From: a virus
Virus record (IMG/VR): IMGVR_UViG_3300029624_000082
Span: 1-31,666 of that record
Direction: 5' to 3' (one strand)
Length of the DNA stretch: 31,666 nucleotides
Below, piece after piece: positions 7,028 through 15,092 of the stretch. Each line of letters opens with the position of its first letter. Within the stretch, counting starts at the first letter, position 1. The position numbers and the translations under genes were made by a program. Below the pieces are notes generated by a model that made no database searches, was not told where the DNA came from, and saw nothing but the letters and a program-made list of their open reading frames with translations.

Positions 7028-7515
7028 TTCGTCACTCCTTTAGGTCTCACGACCTTACCCCCTCTCGCACTCGGGGCGCAACCAGATTGGTGAAATCAAC
7101 CTCTGCGGGAACAGCGTTCACCTGCTGTGCGATATCGCACGCCCGGAACACCCGGGTGGCACAGGTGGCACAGCAGCGGCACACCCGAGGCACACCCTAT
7201 TCCGCTCTACGATGTAGTACTACACTGCCTTGGAACACCTGGAACAGGTCTACAAGGAAGTAAGAGAAGAGAGAGAGAGAGAGAGCAATGGGGGCGATTT
7301 CCGTGCCGTCTGGTCCAGCAGTACAATAGACCAGTTCAGAGCCCCGAAATGCTGTCACACCCCCGTGTGCCACCCTGTGCCACCACCTGTGCCACCACCT
7401 GTGCCATCGGCATATTGCTGGCGACCGACGCTAGCTTTGGCGTGGCACACCACCTGTGCCACCCTGTGCCACCGTCACCGGCCGGCAGGTGCTAGGGTGG
7501 GCAAGGAGGTGTCGG
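7028..7515. other. Gene-free divergent region, candidate origin/operator
   Basis: A 488-base stretch between the leftward early operon and the rightward late operon with no convincing gene. It holds the GGCACA/TGTGCC array, a perfect 12-bp palindrome TGTAGTACTACA at 7213-7224, an (AG)9 run at 7268-7285 and a CTGGTC/GACCAG inverted repeat at 7310-7333. It is locally less GC-rich than its flanks. Position between two divergent operons and iterated sites suits an origin of replication or a shared control region; I could not pick out convincing -35/-10 pairs. Confidence 0.5.
7156..7472. repeat. Iteron-like array of GTGGCACA / TGTGCCAC
   Basis: GGCACA at 7158, 7167, 7178, 7189 and 7444; TGTGCC at 7366, 7376, 7388, 7400, 7455 and 7465. 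Eight of these extend to the full octamer GTGGCACA or TGTGCCAC. Neighbouring copies are 9-12 bases apart, close to one helical turn, so bound proteins would lie on one face. The copies at 7442-7449 and 7455-7462 form a perfect 8-bp inverted repeat with a 5-base spacer. Confidence 0.7.
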
Positions 7516-7899
7516 ATGGGTGGGCGAGCGAGTCGAGACAAGGGTGCGCGTGGAGAGCTCGAGGCGTGCCGAGCGCTCGAGGAGATCCTGGGAGGCGAGT
7601 GGCAGCGCTCGTTGGTCCAGTCTCGAGGAGGCGGCGCCGAGCGACCGGATGTCGAGTGCTCCGACATGCCGCAGCTGCACATCGAGGTCAAGCGTGCCGC
7701 CCGCGTCAGCTGGCTACCTGCCCTGTCGCAGGCAGTAGCAGACGCTGGGCTCGACGGGAGGTCGGCAGTGCCGCTGGTCCTCGGCCGTCAGGACCGAGGC
7801 GAGTGGTGCGTGCTGGTACGGCTGTCAGACCTGCCCGCGCTGGCTGATGCTCTGCGTCATAGTCACACGCCTAGGATGCCCACCAACACTGCATCGTAG
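7516..7899 (+). CDS. PD-(D/E)xK nuclease, Holliday-junction-resolvase-like
   Basis: A 127-residue protein. ATG at 7516 is chosen over an earlier in-frame start because AAGGAGGT lies five bases upstream. The residues fit the archaeal Hjc/phage resolvase-like pattern: basic N-terminus RASRDKGARGELEACRAL (catalytic Glu), Asp in AERPDVEC, then LHIEVKRA (ExK) near residue 57. The full length is close to that of the small resolvase family. Such enzymes cut branched DNA before packaging, which suits its place just ahead of terminase. It is the first plus-strand gene to the right of the iteron region. Confidence 0.72.
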   Translation: MGGRASRDKGARGELEACRALEEILGGEWQRSLVQSRGGGAERPDVECSDMPQLHIEVKRAARVSWLPALSQAVADAGLDGRSAVPLVLGRQDRGEWCVLVRLSDLPALADALRHSHTPRMPTNTAS

Positions 7900-7960
7900 A
7901 GTGTATCAGAATCTTGTACACGATAGTGTGCCTTCGACCTCCCATACGGGGGGTATATGA

Positions 7961-7989
7961 CTGGCATTTTTCAACTCCCCCACTATACA
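7961..7989 (+). promoter_or_regulatory. Candidate sigma70-type promoter for the packaging/head operon
   Basis: CTGGCA at 7961-7966 and TATACA at 7984-7989 are separated by exactly 17 bases, each matching the consensus at four of six positions. It lies in a relatively AT-rich 195-base gap before the first packaging gene. An imperfect hairpin (AACCGGC/GCTGGTT, with one G-T pair) follows at about 7996-8014 and could lie in the leader. Host promoter rules are unknown, so this is tentative. Confidence 0.35.
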
Positions 7990-8094
7990 GGAGATAACCG
8001 GCCTTTCGCTGGTTGACCCTTAGTCACGCTCCAGGATCATCCTCCGCTGTGCGCGAGTCGCCCATCCGTGCTACCCCCTCCGCGAGGGCGAAAG

Positions 8095-8424
8095 ATGGAA
8101 AGCAAGCGGGCGGCACAGCGTGCAGCACTAGAGCGACAGATCGCGCTGCTCTCGCGTCAGGCGAAAGAGAGTCTCAAGTCCTCCAAAGCCGCGGAGGTAG
8201 CAGGCAAATGGACCGCGGCCTCGAAGTATGCGGAGCTGGCCGCGAAGGCGACCGATGCGCTCGGCGCAGCCGAGGCCGAGCTCGCAGAGCTCGCCGAGGA
8301 AGAGGAACCGATTCATGACCCTGCGCTGCTGCTCGAGCAGATCAGCAGCCAGGCGATGCGCCTCCCCAGCTACGTGCTTGACGACCTCATCGCGGCGCTC
8401 GAGCGGCTTCGGGTCGATGGATGA
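8095..8424 (+). CDS. Probable terminase small subunit
   Basis: A 109-residue protein; the ATG at 8095 follows GAGGGCGAAAG. The whole chain is helical and Ala/Glu-rich, with a likely coiled coil from about residue 5 to 75 (ALERQIALLSRQAKES, then AELAELAEEEE). No classical helix-turn-helix can be recognised. The assignment rests on position: it is immediately upstream of the large terminase with an ATGA overlap, where small terminase genes normally sit. If correct, it binds the packaging site as a ring. It could instead be an unrelated early structural protein. Confidence 0.5.
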   Translation: MESKRAAQRAALERQIALLSRQAKESLKSSKAAEVAGKWTAASKYAELAAKATDALGAAEAELAELAEEEEPIHDPALLLEQISSQAMRLPSYVLDDLIAALERLRVDG

Positions 8425-9923
8425 GCGGCAGCGATGCGACCGCCACGCTGCAGGGGCTGGCTGAGCAGATCAGGCTGCTTGCGACCGGATGGTATGAACG
8501 GCCACTTGACTGGACGAAGTGGCTACCCCACCAAGCCGTGACGCTCCGCGACAGCTCGAGGTACCGCCTGCTCCGCACCGGCAACCAGTTAGGCAAGACT
8601 CGCGTTGGGGTAGCCGAGGTGCTCTACGCTGCAGCGGGGATCCATCCGTACCGGACGCCGACGCTAGAGCATGGCGAGTACTGGATCTGCTGTGCCTCGT
8701 GGTCGCAGTCGATCGCGATCCAGGGCAAGGTGCACGAGCTCGTCTGGGCAGACCGTCTGCCTCCGGGGACACCATTCTCGGATGAGCGCGGCTACGGCGG
8801 ACGCTACCCATCGGTGCAGGTTCTGCACGAAGATGGACAATATTCGACCATTCGCTTTAAGACAACGGGTCAGGAGACGCTAGACCTGGCGGGTGCCACG
8901 ATCGATGGTGCTCTCTTCGACGAGCCGCCCAAGAGCCAATCCACCTTTGCGGAAATACAGAAGAGAGTGCAGGCCAACGGCGGATGGATCCTCATTACGC
9001 TGACCCCGATCGGCGCGGATGTCGCGTGGCTGCAGAAGCTGGTTGCCGACGGGATGATCAGCGAGCATCACGCCAGGCTCACGCCGCCGGCGATGATCCC
9101 TGTCGGTCACGATAGGCCCATGCGAATGCGAGATCGCTCTGGATCTCTCTGCACCTGGGATGCGAGCTGGGTCTCGGAGGTCATTCGCATGACCCCGGAA
9201 TCCGAGGTAGACATCCGTGTGCACGGGCAGTGGGATAGTCGTCCAGTCGATGCCTATTACGCGTCGGTCTGGCGCGAGGGCATCCACGTTCGGACCTACC
9301 AACAGATCGAGATCGCGCGCGATGGCGCAGCGGTGATCTGCCACGTGGGCATCGACCATGGCCATCAGCCAGGCAAGCAATACGCATGCGTGCTCGAGGT
9401 GGACGACACAGAGCCCGACAGGCCTCGGGTCGATCTCGTCGCGGAGTACGTCGATCGTGAGGGCCTGGCAGATCCCGCGCGCGACGCAGAGGGCATCTTG
9501 TCCGCACTCGCAGAGGCTGGCTGGGAGTGGCACGAGGTCTCCTACGCGGGCGGTGACCGAGACCACATGCCAGGTTCGGCATGGAGAAAGTCCAACGCAG
9601 ACATCGAGTATGCGCTGGTGGAGCTGCTAGGTACTGGGTCGGTCCAGAATCTGGAGCCGCGAATCAAGACAATGAAGCGAGGAGCCGGACGTAACCAGGG
9701 GTCTGTCGCGACGGGGTGTCGGTGGCTGTATCAGGCCATCGCAGACGGCCGGTTCCGCGTCGCGTCCCATTGCGAGCGCGCGATCACCGCGCTGCGTAGA
9801 TATCGCATGAAAGGCAAGCAGGACGCGCACAAGGATGTGATCGATGCGATCCGGTATGGGTGTCACACGCTGATATTCCGCTCGCGCGAGGATCGTCCTG
9901 CGTCCGCTATCCAGATCGGATAG
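8421..9923 (+). CDS. terL: Terminase large subunit
   Basis: A 500-residue packaging motor. The ATPase half has a Walker A-like GNQLGKT (about residue 54-60), Walker B GALFDEPP (about 163-170) and coupling motif ILITLTP. The nuclease half has an RNase H-like set of acidic residues: GIDHGHQPG (about 314), YAGGDRDH (about 377) and HKDVIDAIRYG near the C-terminus. Together they cut the concatemer and drive DNA into the prohead. The length is normal for the family. Start ATG overlaps the stop of the small gene before it. Confidence 0.92.
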   Translation: MSGSDATATLQGLAEQIRLLATGWYERPLDWTKWLPHQAVTLRDSSRYRLLRTGNQLGKTRVGVAEVLYAAAGIHPYRTPTLEHGEYWICCASWSQSIAIQGKVHELVWADRLPPGTPFSDERGYGGRYPSVQVLHEDGQYSTIRFKTTGQETLDLAGATIDGALFDEPPKSQSTFAEIQKRVQANGGWILITLTPIGADVAWLQKLVADGMISEHHARLTPPAMIPVGHDRPMRMRDRSGSLCTWDASWVSEVIRMTPESEVDIRVHGQWDSRPVDAYYASVWREGIHVRTYQQIEIARDGAAVICHVGIDHGHQPGKQYACVLEVDDTEPDRPRVDLVAEYVDREGLADPARDAEGILSALAEAGWEWHEVSYAGGDRDHMPGSAWRKSNADIEYALVELLGTGSVQNLEPRIKTMKRGAGRNQGSVATGCRWLYQAIADGRFRVASHCERAITALRRYRMKGKQDAHKDVIDAIRYGCHTLIFRSREDRPASAIQIG

Positions 9924-9932
9924 CCACTACCC

Positions 9933-11420
9933 ATGTACACCCACGTGCCCGATCCACCAATTGGCAGCACCGCCGTATCTGCACGCTGGAACGAGCAGCG
10001 CCGCAGGCGTCGTCTGCTCGAGGGGGGCTGGCGAGGCGACCTCCACTCGAGGGCTGTCGAGCTCGTGGGTGGCATGCGTCGAGACGCATGGGGATTCCTG
10101 GACATGTCCGCGAATCCCTTTCGTCAGCTGTGCGATCAGTTCGCGACTCTGTACGATCACGAGCCGCTCGTGCGTCACGCGCTCGCCGATGAGCTCGGGG
10201 TCGCGACCCTCGAGCGCGCGCTAGCTGACTCGGGCTACTGGGCGCTGATGCAGCGGGTCCAGCGCGACACGATCGGGCTCCGGCACGGCTTTGTCAGGAT
10301 CGACATCGACGATGATGCGGCGCTGATCTACGAGCGCATCGCGCCAGACACGGTCTACGAGGTCGACTACTCGCCGAGCGGTCGTCGCGTCGAGCACTTT
10401 GCCCACCTGCGCCTGCGCCAGGATCGCGAGACTGGACGGCTGCGCTGGTACTGGGACGTGCTCTCGGTCAGCGGAGGCGTGGGCCAGTATGCGGTGGTCC
10501 AGGATGCTGGTGGCTCGCCGCTCGGCGCGGATGTGTCGCCCGACTACCTGTCGACGCCCACCGGAGCCCCCGCCCCACCGGGTGGTCTGTCCGGCGACCT
10601 GTATCCCTACATCGATGGAGAGGGGCGACCCTACGTACCCGTGGTCCACTACCGAGCCCAGCTCACAGGCCGCGCCGGATGGGATCACCTCACGTGGAGC
10701 GAGGTGGTCGAGGGTACCCTGAATGTGGCGGTCTACTGGTCATTTTGGGGCCACGTGCTTCGCTCTGCCAGCTGGCCACAGCGGTATGCCGCGGGCGTCC
10801 ACGTGCGGTCTCACCTCATCGAGGGAGCGGCCTCCGTCGCTGGAGCACAGCGCCGAGGCGTCGTGACCGACCCCGCGACGCTGCTCGAGTTTGACCTGGA
10901 CGAGGACTTTACCGGGCAGCCGGTGATTGGTCAGTTTAATCCTGGCGGAGACGCAAATTCCCTCGCGTCGGCGATCAGCGTCTACGAGGCGCGCATCGCC
11001 GCTGGGGTGGGCGTCTCGCCAAGTGACCTGACGCGCACCAGCGGCGATCCCCGCTCTGGCTACGCGTTGGCCGTGAGCAACGAAGCGCTGCGAAAGCAGC
11101 AGCGCAGGTATGAGCCTGCGTTCCGCCAGGGCGACATGATTGCGCTCGAGATCATCACGGCGCAGCTGAATCGCATCGCTGGTGTCGGCCTACCCGAGCG
11201 AGGATGGCGACCGGAGTATGTGTCTCTGCCGCTGTCCGTCGCGGAGCGGCAGGAGCTGAGGTCGGAGGTGTTCGAGTTGCTCGACCGGCGATTCATCGAT
11301 GAGACCGAGGCGATGCGCAGGCTGTCTGGCTCGACGATGACTCGAGACCAGGCCCGCGCGGCACTCGAGCAGGCACGCGCTGCGGCGCCCGCTGCGGCGC
11401 CCGATAGGAGCGAGGAATGA
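9933..11420 (+). CDS. Portal protein
   Basis: A 495-residue protein directly after terminase. It matches portal proteins in length, position and general pattern: N-terminal basic helix (WNEQRRRRRLLEGG), the segment ANPFRQLCDQFATLYDHEP, a central helical region with ISVYEARIAAGVGVSP and DPRSGYALAVSNEALRKQQ (the clip/stem-adjacent helix and the typical SG-A-L signature), then long C-terminal helices and an Ala/Pro tail. It would form the dodecameric ring through which DNA enters. No strong Shine-Dalgarno is visible before ATG 9933. Its stop overlaps the scaffold ATG (ATGA). Confidence 0.85.
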   Translation: MYTHVPDPPIGSTAVSARWNEQRRRRRLLEGGWRGDLHSRAVELVGGMRRDAWGFLDMSANPFRQLCDQFATLYDHEPLVRHALADELGVATLERALADSGYWALMQRVQRDTIGLRHGFVRIDIDDDAALIYERIAPDTVYEVDYSPSGRRVEHFAHLRLRQDRETGRLRWYWDVLSVSGGVGQYAVVQDAGGSPLGADVSPDYLSTPTGAPAPPGGLSGDLYPYIDGEGRPYVPVVHYRAQLTGRAGWDHLTWSEVVEGTLNVAVYWSFWGHVLRSASWPQRYAAGVHVRSHLIEGAASVAGAQRRGVVTDPATLLEFDLDEDFTGQPVIGQFNPGGDANSLASAISVYEARIAAGVGVSPSDLTRTSGDPRSGYALAVSNEALRKQQRRYEPAFRQGDMIALEIITAQLNRIAGVGLPERGWRPEYVSLPLSVAERQELRSEVFELLDRRFIDETEAMRRLSGSTMTRDQARAALEQARAAAPAAAPDRSEE

Positions 11421-12037
11421 GCGACGACGCGATGGTGCCGAAGGCACGCCTGGACGCAGCGCTGAGCAAGCAGGCAGAGCTGCAGGCTCGCCTCGATGCT
11501 GCGACCCAGCAGATCAGCGCTGCGGAGTCCAGCGCCGCCGAGGCGAGGAAGGCCGCGAAGGCCGCCGAAAAGAGGATCGGCGAGATGGAGGCGGACAAGG
11601 ACTCGGCGACCTCGCTCCGCACACAGCTCGCCGAGGTGCGCGCGGAGCTCGAGGCTGAGCGGCAGACGCGAGAGCAGGACCGGATCATTGCGTCCGCTGG
11701 GTTCGACGATCCGGATCTCGTACGCTTTGAGGCCAAGCGAGCGGGCGCAGAGGATCTCGCCCAATGGATCGAGTCGATCCGCAAGGATCGAGACAGCGCC
11801 CCCGCGTCTTTGCGGCCCTTCCTGCCCGAGGCCGCCGAGCCGGCCGAGCCCCCTGCCGAGCCCCCTGCCGAGCCACCGAAGGGCACAGCAGCGCAGACGG
11901 GACGAGCTGCTCCGACGGCTGCTCCGGCAGCGGGCGCGTCAATGAATGATCGGATCAAGGCCATCCCGCACCCGGTCGGCTCGCCCGAGTACATGTCCGC
12001 AGCGCGGGCCATCCTCCGCGGCAAAGACCCGTCCTAG
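11417..12037 (+). CDS. Capsid scaffolding protein
   Basis: A 206-residue protein with a long coiled coil over about residues 8-90 (KAAKAAEKRIGEMEADK, then LRTQLAEVRAELEAERQ), a helical middle and a Pro/Ala-rich linker made of repeated AEPP units (about residues 138-155). The short C-terminal helix (MNDRIKAIPHPVGSPEYM onward) would bind the coat. This architecture, and the place between portal and capsid, is that of phage scaffolds, which shape the prohead and then leave. No protease domain is visible. Confidence 0.82.
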   Translation: MSDDAMVPKARLDAALSKQAELQARLDAATQQISAAESSAAEARKAAKAAEKRIGEMEADKDSATSLRTQLAEVRAELEAERQTREQDRIIASAGFDDPDLVRFEAKRAGAEDLAQWIESIRKDRDSAPASLRPFLPEAAEPAEPPAEPPAEPPKGTAAQTGRAAPTAAPAAGASMNDRIKAIPHPVGSPEYMSAARAILRGKDPS

Positions 12038-12088
12038 CGGACGCTGGGTTTCTACCGGGCTACATTGCGTCTACGGCCTGCCCTGGCC

Positions 12089-12154
12089 GTCGGTGCCGCC
12101 GACCGCGACGGGCGCAACGGGCGATGATCTGGCCATCGAGGTGCCGCCGACCTC
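12089..12154 (+). promoter_or_regulatory. Paired hairpins with a 13-bp direct repeat in the capsid leader
   Basis: GGTGCCGCCGACC occurs twice, at 12092-12104 and 12140-12152. Each copy sits in a small hairpin: GTCGG/CCGAC (12089-12103) and GAGGT/ACCTC (12138-12154). They lie in the 197-base gap before the capsid gene, which otherwise holds no gene that I can support. They may be leader structures or sites for a regulator. Confidence 0.4.
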
Positions 12155-12234
12155 CATCCTCCGCCACCGGGAGGGGCCAATCGGGTGCATAGGGCAATTC
12201 GCTAAACCATTGACGAAACCACAATGGGGGCCCG

Positions 12235-13170
12235 ATGTCCGCAGACACCACCACCACCCTCGCCGATCAATTCGCGGCGAACGTCGTCACCGCCGAGTAC
12301 CTGCTCACGATCGGCGACCGAAACGCTCTCCCCCAGCACCCGGCGCTCGTGTACGCGGGCCCGGTCGACGCGAGCGGGTCGACCGTCCGCAAGGTCCCGC
12401 ACGTCGGCCTCGGCGGCGTCGAGCAGCCACTGGCGATCAGCGAGGGATCGCTGATCACTCCTCAGTCGATCAGCGATGGATCCACCACGATCGCGGTCAG
12501 CCGGTACAGCAAGGCATATCAGACCTCTGACGCTGTCAGGATGGTCCAGAATGCCGACCGGGTGGGCCTGCAGCCCCTGACGCTCGACGCCGTCGCAGCG
12601 ACGAATATGCGCCAGACTAACCTGATCGCCAACGTAGCCGACGACTTCACCGCGACGGCAGGCCCTGGTACCGGCTCCGATCTCACGGTCGCCACCGTGC
12701 TCGCTGCGATCGGCGCGGTCGCGGTCAACAACGTCCCGTCCGATGGCGGCTACCTCGGGATCCTGCATCCGCAGCAGTGGTCCGATCTGATCGTCGACGG
12801 TGGGTCTGCGCTGACCGGTGGGACCCAGCAGTACTCGATGGAGCTCGCTGAGCTGCAGCGGCTTCGCGGTGGTGCCTTCATCGGCACCTGGCTGGGCGTC
12901 GATTGGTTCAAGTCGTCGCAGGTGCCGACGGCGAACTCGGGCGCGGACCGGGCCGGGGCAATCTTCGGTCGTGGTGGAGTGATCTGGGCCGACGGCCGGT
13001 TCGCCGGCGTGGATCTGGATCCCAGCAATCAGTTCCTGATCGGCGACGGACACGTGCTGTTCGAGCGCGATCGCACGGCACTGGCTGCTGTCACCGCCTA
13101 CGTCATGCACGCGTACATGGGCGTCAGCAAGGGGATCGAGGCTGGTGTCACGCTGATCTCTGACGCATGA
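12235..13170 (+). CDS. Major capsid protein
   Basis: A 311-residue protein between scaffold and connector genes. It begins MSADTTTTLADQFAANVVTA, has the beta-rich segment KVPHVGLGGVEQPLAISEGS, a long helix-like stretch TLDAVAATNMRQTNLIAN and the signature GYLGILHPQQWSDLI often found in coats of this type, and ends in beta segments (AGAIFGRGGVIWADGRFAGV). The HK97 fold is assumed from size and order. A leader of about 200 bases and strong hairpins on both sides suggest that its expression is separated from its neighbours. The Shine-Dalgarno (GGGGG) is poor. Confidence 0.85.
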   Translation: MSADTTTTLADQFAANVVTAEYLLTIGDRNALPQHPALVYAGPVDASGSTVRKVPHVGLGGVEQPLAISEGSLITPQSISDGSTTIAVSRYSKAYQTSDAVRMVQNADRVGLQPLTLDAVAATNMRQTNLIANVADDFTATAGPGTGSDLTVATVLAAIGAVAVNNVPSDGGYLGILHPQQWSDLIVDGGSALTGGTQQYSMELAELQRLRGGAFIGTWLGVDWFKSSQVPTANSGADRAGAIFGRGGVIWADGRFAGVDLDPSNQFLIGDGHVLFERDRTALAAVTAYVMHAYMGVSKGIEAGVTLISDA

Positions 13171-13177
13171 TTCTATT

Positions 13178-13220
13178 CGCGCGGGGTTGCGGCGATGGCC
13201 CCCGCGCGACAGTTGCTGTC
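13178..13220 (+). terminator. Two hairpins after the capsid gene
   Basis: CGCGCGGGG (13178-13186) pairs with CCCCGCGCG (13200-13208) around a 13-base loop, and GACAG/CTGTC (13208-13220) forms a second hairpin with a 3-base loop. Both lie in the 65-base gap after the capsid stop and before AGGAGG of the next gene. There is no T run, so partial termination or protection of the capsid mRNA 3' end is more likely than full stop. Confidence 0.5.
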
Positions 13221-13235
13221 AGGAGGTCCATCCCA

Positions 13236-13931
13236 ATGGCCGTGAGAAAGACTGCTCCCCAGCGAGGCACTCGGCGAGGCCGGCCGACGGCGGTAGCGCC
13301 CGAGGCAAAGCAGCCTGCGCTTGCGCGCACCGGCCGCGCTGCGCCGAAGTCGACCGCGACCCCACAGCCTCCCTACTACCTGGTCTATCGGCCGGAGCGG
13401 TGGCAGGTACTGGGCGACCGCGTGCTCCCGCACCTGTCCAAGCTGAAGCTCGTCCCTGGCGCCAATGGCGTCACGGCCGATCGGGATGGTCGCCCGGATG
13501 CGTCGCTGGCCATCGCACAGATCGAGTCGAGTGGCGGCCAGGTGATCCCGCTCGATGCATGCGGCGGGTACCTCGCTCGCGACGCGGCGTCGGGTGGCTG
13601 GTACGACCGATGGGAGCGCGTTGTGCCGGGCTCGGATGTCGTGATCCCTGGTGGCCAGGGATACGCCGATTGGCTGTCGCAGCTCATCGATGAGGGGATC
13701 ATCGAGCTGCCGGCGCTGCATGTGCTCGAGTCGCTGCTGGCGCAGCTGGATCGCCAGCGGTCTCAAGTAGCAGGAGACCCGGCCAAGACCACGATCCTCG
13801 CCAAGTACGAGGAGCAGATCGACATCGTGCAGGACGAGATCTCGCAGGCGCTTGCCGAGCTCGAGCTCGAGGCCGAGCCGTCGGACGATGAACTCGAGCT
13901 GGCCACCCGCCCCGCTGCGGACGAAGACTAA
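13236..13931 (+). CDS. Hypothetical head protein, 231 residues
   Basis: The ATG at 13236 is chosen because AGGAGG lies nine bases before it; an earlier in-frame start has no such site. The first 50 residues are basic, Ala/Pro-rich and probably disordered. Then YYLVYRPERWQVLGDRVLPHLSKLKLVPGANGV opens a folded part, with GYLARDAASGGWYDRWERV and GYADWLSQLIDEGII further on. The C-terminal 90 residues are helical and acidic (AKYEEQIDIVQDEISQALAE). Position directly after the capsid suggests a head accessory or connector function; family unknown. Confidence 0.65.
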   Translation: MAVRKTAPQRGTRRGRPTAVAPEAKQPALARTGRAAPKSTATPQPPYYLVYRPERWQVLGDRVLPHLSKLKLVPGANGVTADRDGRPDASLAIAQIESSGGQVIPLDACGGYLARDAASGGWYDRWERVVPGSDVVIPGGQGYADWLSQLIDEGIIELPALHVLESLLAQLDRQRSQVAGDPAKTTILAKYEEQIDIVQDEISQALAELELEAEPSDDELELATRPAADED

Positions 13932-14338
13932 TGCCCCTGTACGACTACCGCTGCCTGGTCTGTGGCCGCGAGGAGATCGATCGCCTGGTCCAGGCCGGTG
14001 CATCTCCAGAGCTCAGCTGCCCGGAGTGCGGTAGCCCGATGGTCCGACCGCTCCGGCCCGCATCGGTGGCGATCGCTGGCGCGTACCGGGCGGCGCGCGA
14101 GGATGGCGAACTCTGGTCGGGCGACCATCGCAGCCAGCTGCAGCAGGGGACCGAGTCCTCCACGATGGAGGTCCACTACGACGTGCTGCGCCGCAGCGGC
14201 TTCGATCGCGGTCGCGCTCGAGAGATCTCGTCACAGAGCGCATCCGAGGGCGTGAAGGTCGCGGAGAGACAGGCGACCGCGATCGCGGGCGAGACCTCGG
14301 CCCAGCGGTCGCTGCGGCGAGGGCTCGACGATGGCTGA
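13931..14338 (+). CDS. FmdB-like zinc-ribbon protein
   Basis: A 135-residue protein. ATG at 13931 overlaps the preceding TAA (TAATG). The first 45 residues are a zinc ribbon of the FmdB/CxxC family: MPLYDYRCLVCGREEIDRLV then SCPECGSPMVRPLRP, with CLVC at 8-11 and CPEC near 30-33. The rest is helical and charged and does not match a known domain. FmdB-like ribbons occur next to phage head genes in several phages; the zinc-ribbon call is firm, the virion role is inferred from place. Confidence 0.75.
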   Translation: MPLYDYRCLVCGREEIDRLVQAGASPELSCPECGSPMVRPLRPASVAIAGAYRAAREDGELWSGDHRSQLQQGTESSTMEVHYDVLRRSGFDRGRAREISSQSASEGVKVAERQATAIAGETSAQRSLRRGLDDG

Positions 14339-15092
14339 TCTCCTCTACAGCTTCGATCTGCTCGCGCGATACCTGATTGTCCGTGGCCAAGACACGACGC
14401 TGACCGCGAGCTGGAGCCGGTCAGGATCCACGGTCACGCCTACCCCAGGTACGGCGCGAGTCTATCGCTCCTCGAGCGAAGAGGTCATCAGCGCGACGGC
14501 CTTCACCGTCGACGCCGATGACATCGCGTCAGTCACTGTGCCTGCAGCGGCTACTGCAGATCTTCCGCTCGAGACGGGATGGACTGTCGAGTGGTCCGAC
14601 GTTGAGTTCCCCGATGGCACGACGCGCACGTTCGTGGCCGAGGCGGTGCTCGTGCGGCACGCCATGGCTCCGCCGGCGAGCCAGGCCGATCTGTATCGCC
14701 GCTTCGCACGGCTCGATCCGACGCACCGCTCGCCGATGGTCAGCTCGGACTTCGATCTGCAGGACAAGCTAGACGAGGCGTGGCGGGAGATCGAGGACAG
14801 ACTCTATCGCAATGGTCGACGTCCCGAGCTCGTGATGAGCCCGGCCCAGTTCCGCCGGCCCCATCGAGAGCTAGCGCTCGCGCTGATCTTCGAGGATTTG
14901 CGGACGATGAACTGGGAAGCCTACGACGCAGTGGCCTCCCAGCTTCGTCAGGGATTCGAGGCCATGTGGTCCCAGCTCGTGTTCAGCTACGACGCCGATG
15001 AGGACGGGCTTCCCGACGAGGGGGCCACAAATCACAAGGCAGGCGCGACGACGCCGATGTGGCTCACCGGCCGCGGTAGTGGCTACCACTGA
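14331..15092 (+). CDS. Head-tail connector / adaptor protein
   Basis: A 253-residue protein; ATG at 14331 overlaps the preceding stop (ATGGCTGA). The N-terminal 100 residues are beta-rich (DTTLTASWSRSGSTVTP, then VEWSDVEFPDGTTRTFVAE). The C-terminal 130 residues are helical: SQADLYRRFARLDPTHRSP, EAWREIEDRLYRNGRRPELVM and LALALIFEDLRTMNWEAYDA, like the helical adaptor that docks under the portal (gp6/gp15-type). Place between capsid and tail genes agrees. The two-part structure is a little longer than usual adaptors. Confidence 0.65.
   Translation: MADLLYSFDLLARYLIVRGQDTTLTASWSRSGSTVTPTPGTARVYRSSSEEVISATAFTVDADDIASVTVPAAATADLPLETGWTVEWSDVEFPDGTTRTFVAEAVLVRHAMAPPASQADLYRRFARLDPTHRSPMVSSDFDLQDKLDEAWREIEDRLYRNGRRPELVMSPAQFRRPHRELALALIFEDLRTMNWEAYDAVASQLRQGFEAMWSQLVFSYDADEDGLPDEGATNHKAGATTPMWLTGRGSGYH

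Noticed and set aside
7268-7327. (AG)9 run and TACAAT at 7322-7327 as a promoter
   Set aside because: The -10-like box has no acceptable -35 partner at 16-18 bases; the AG run is a simple repeat without other support.
7156-7472. CRISPR array
   Set aside because: Repeat units are 8-9 bases at 9-12-base spacing in both orientations, with no spacers.
7230-7847. Plus-strand open frame through the iteron array
   Set aside because: Would translate the repeats as VPPPVPPP and overlaps the well-supported nuclease gene in another frame; no good start.
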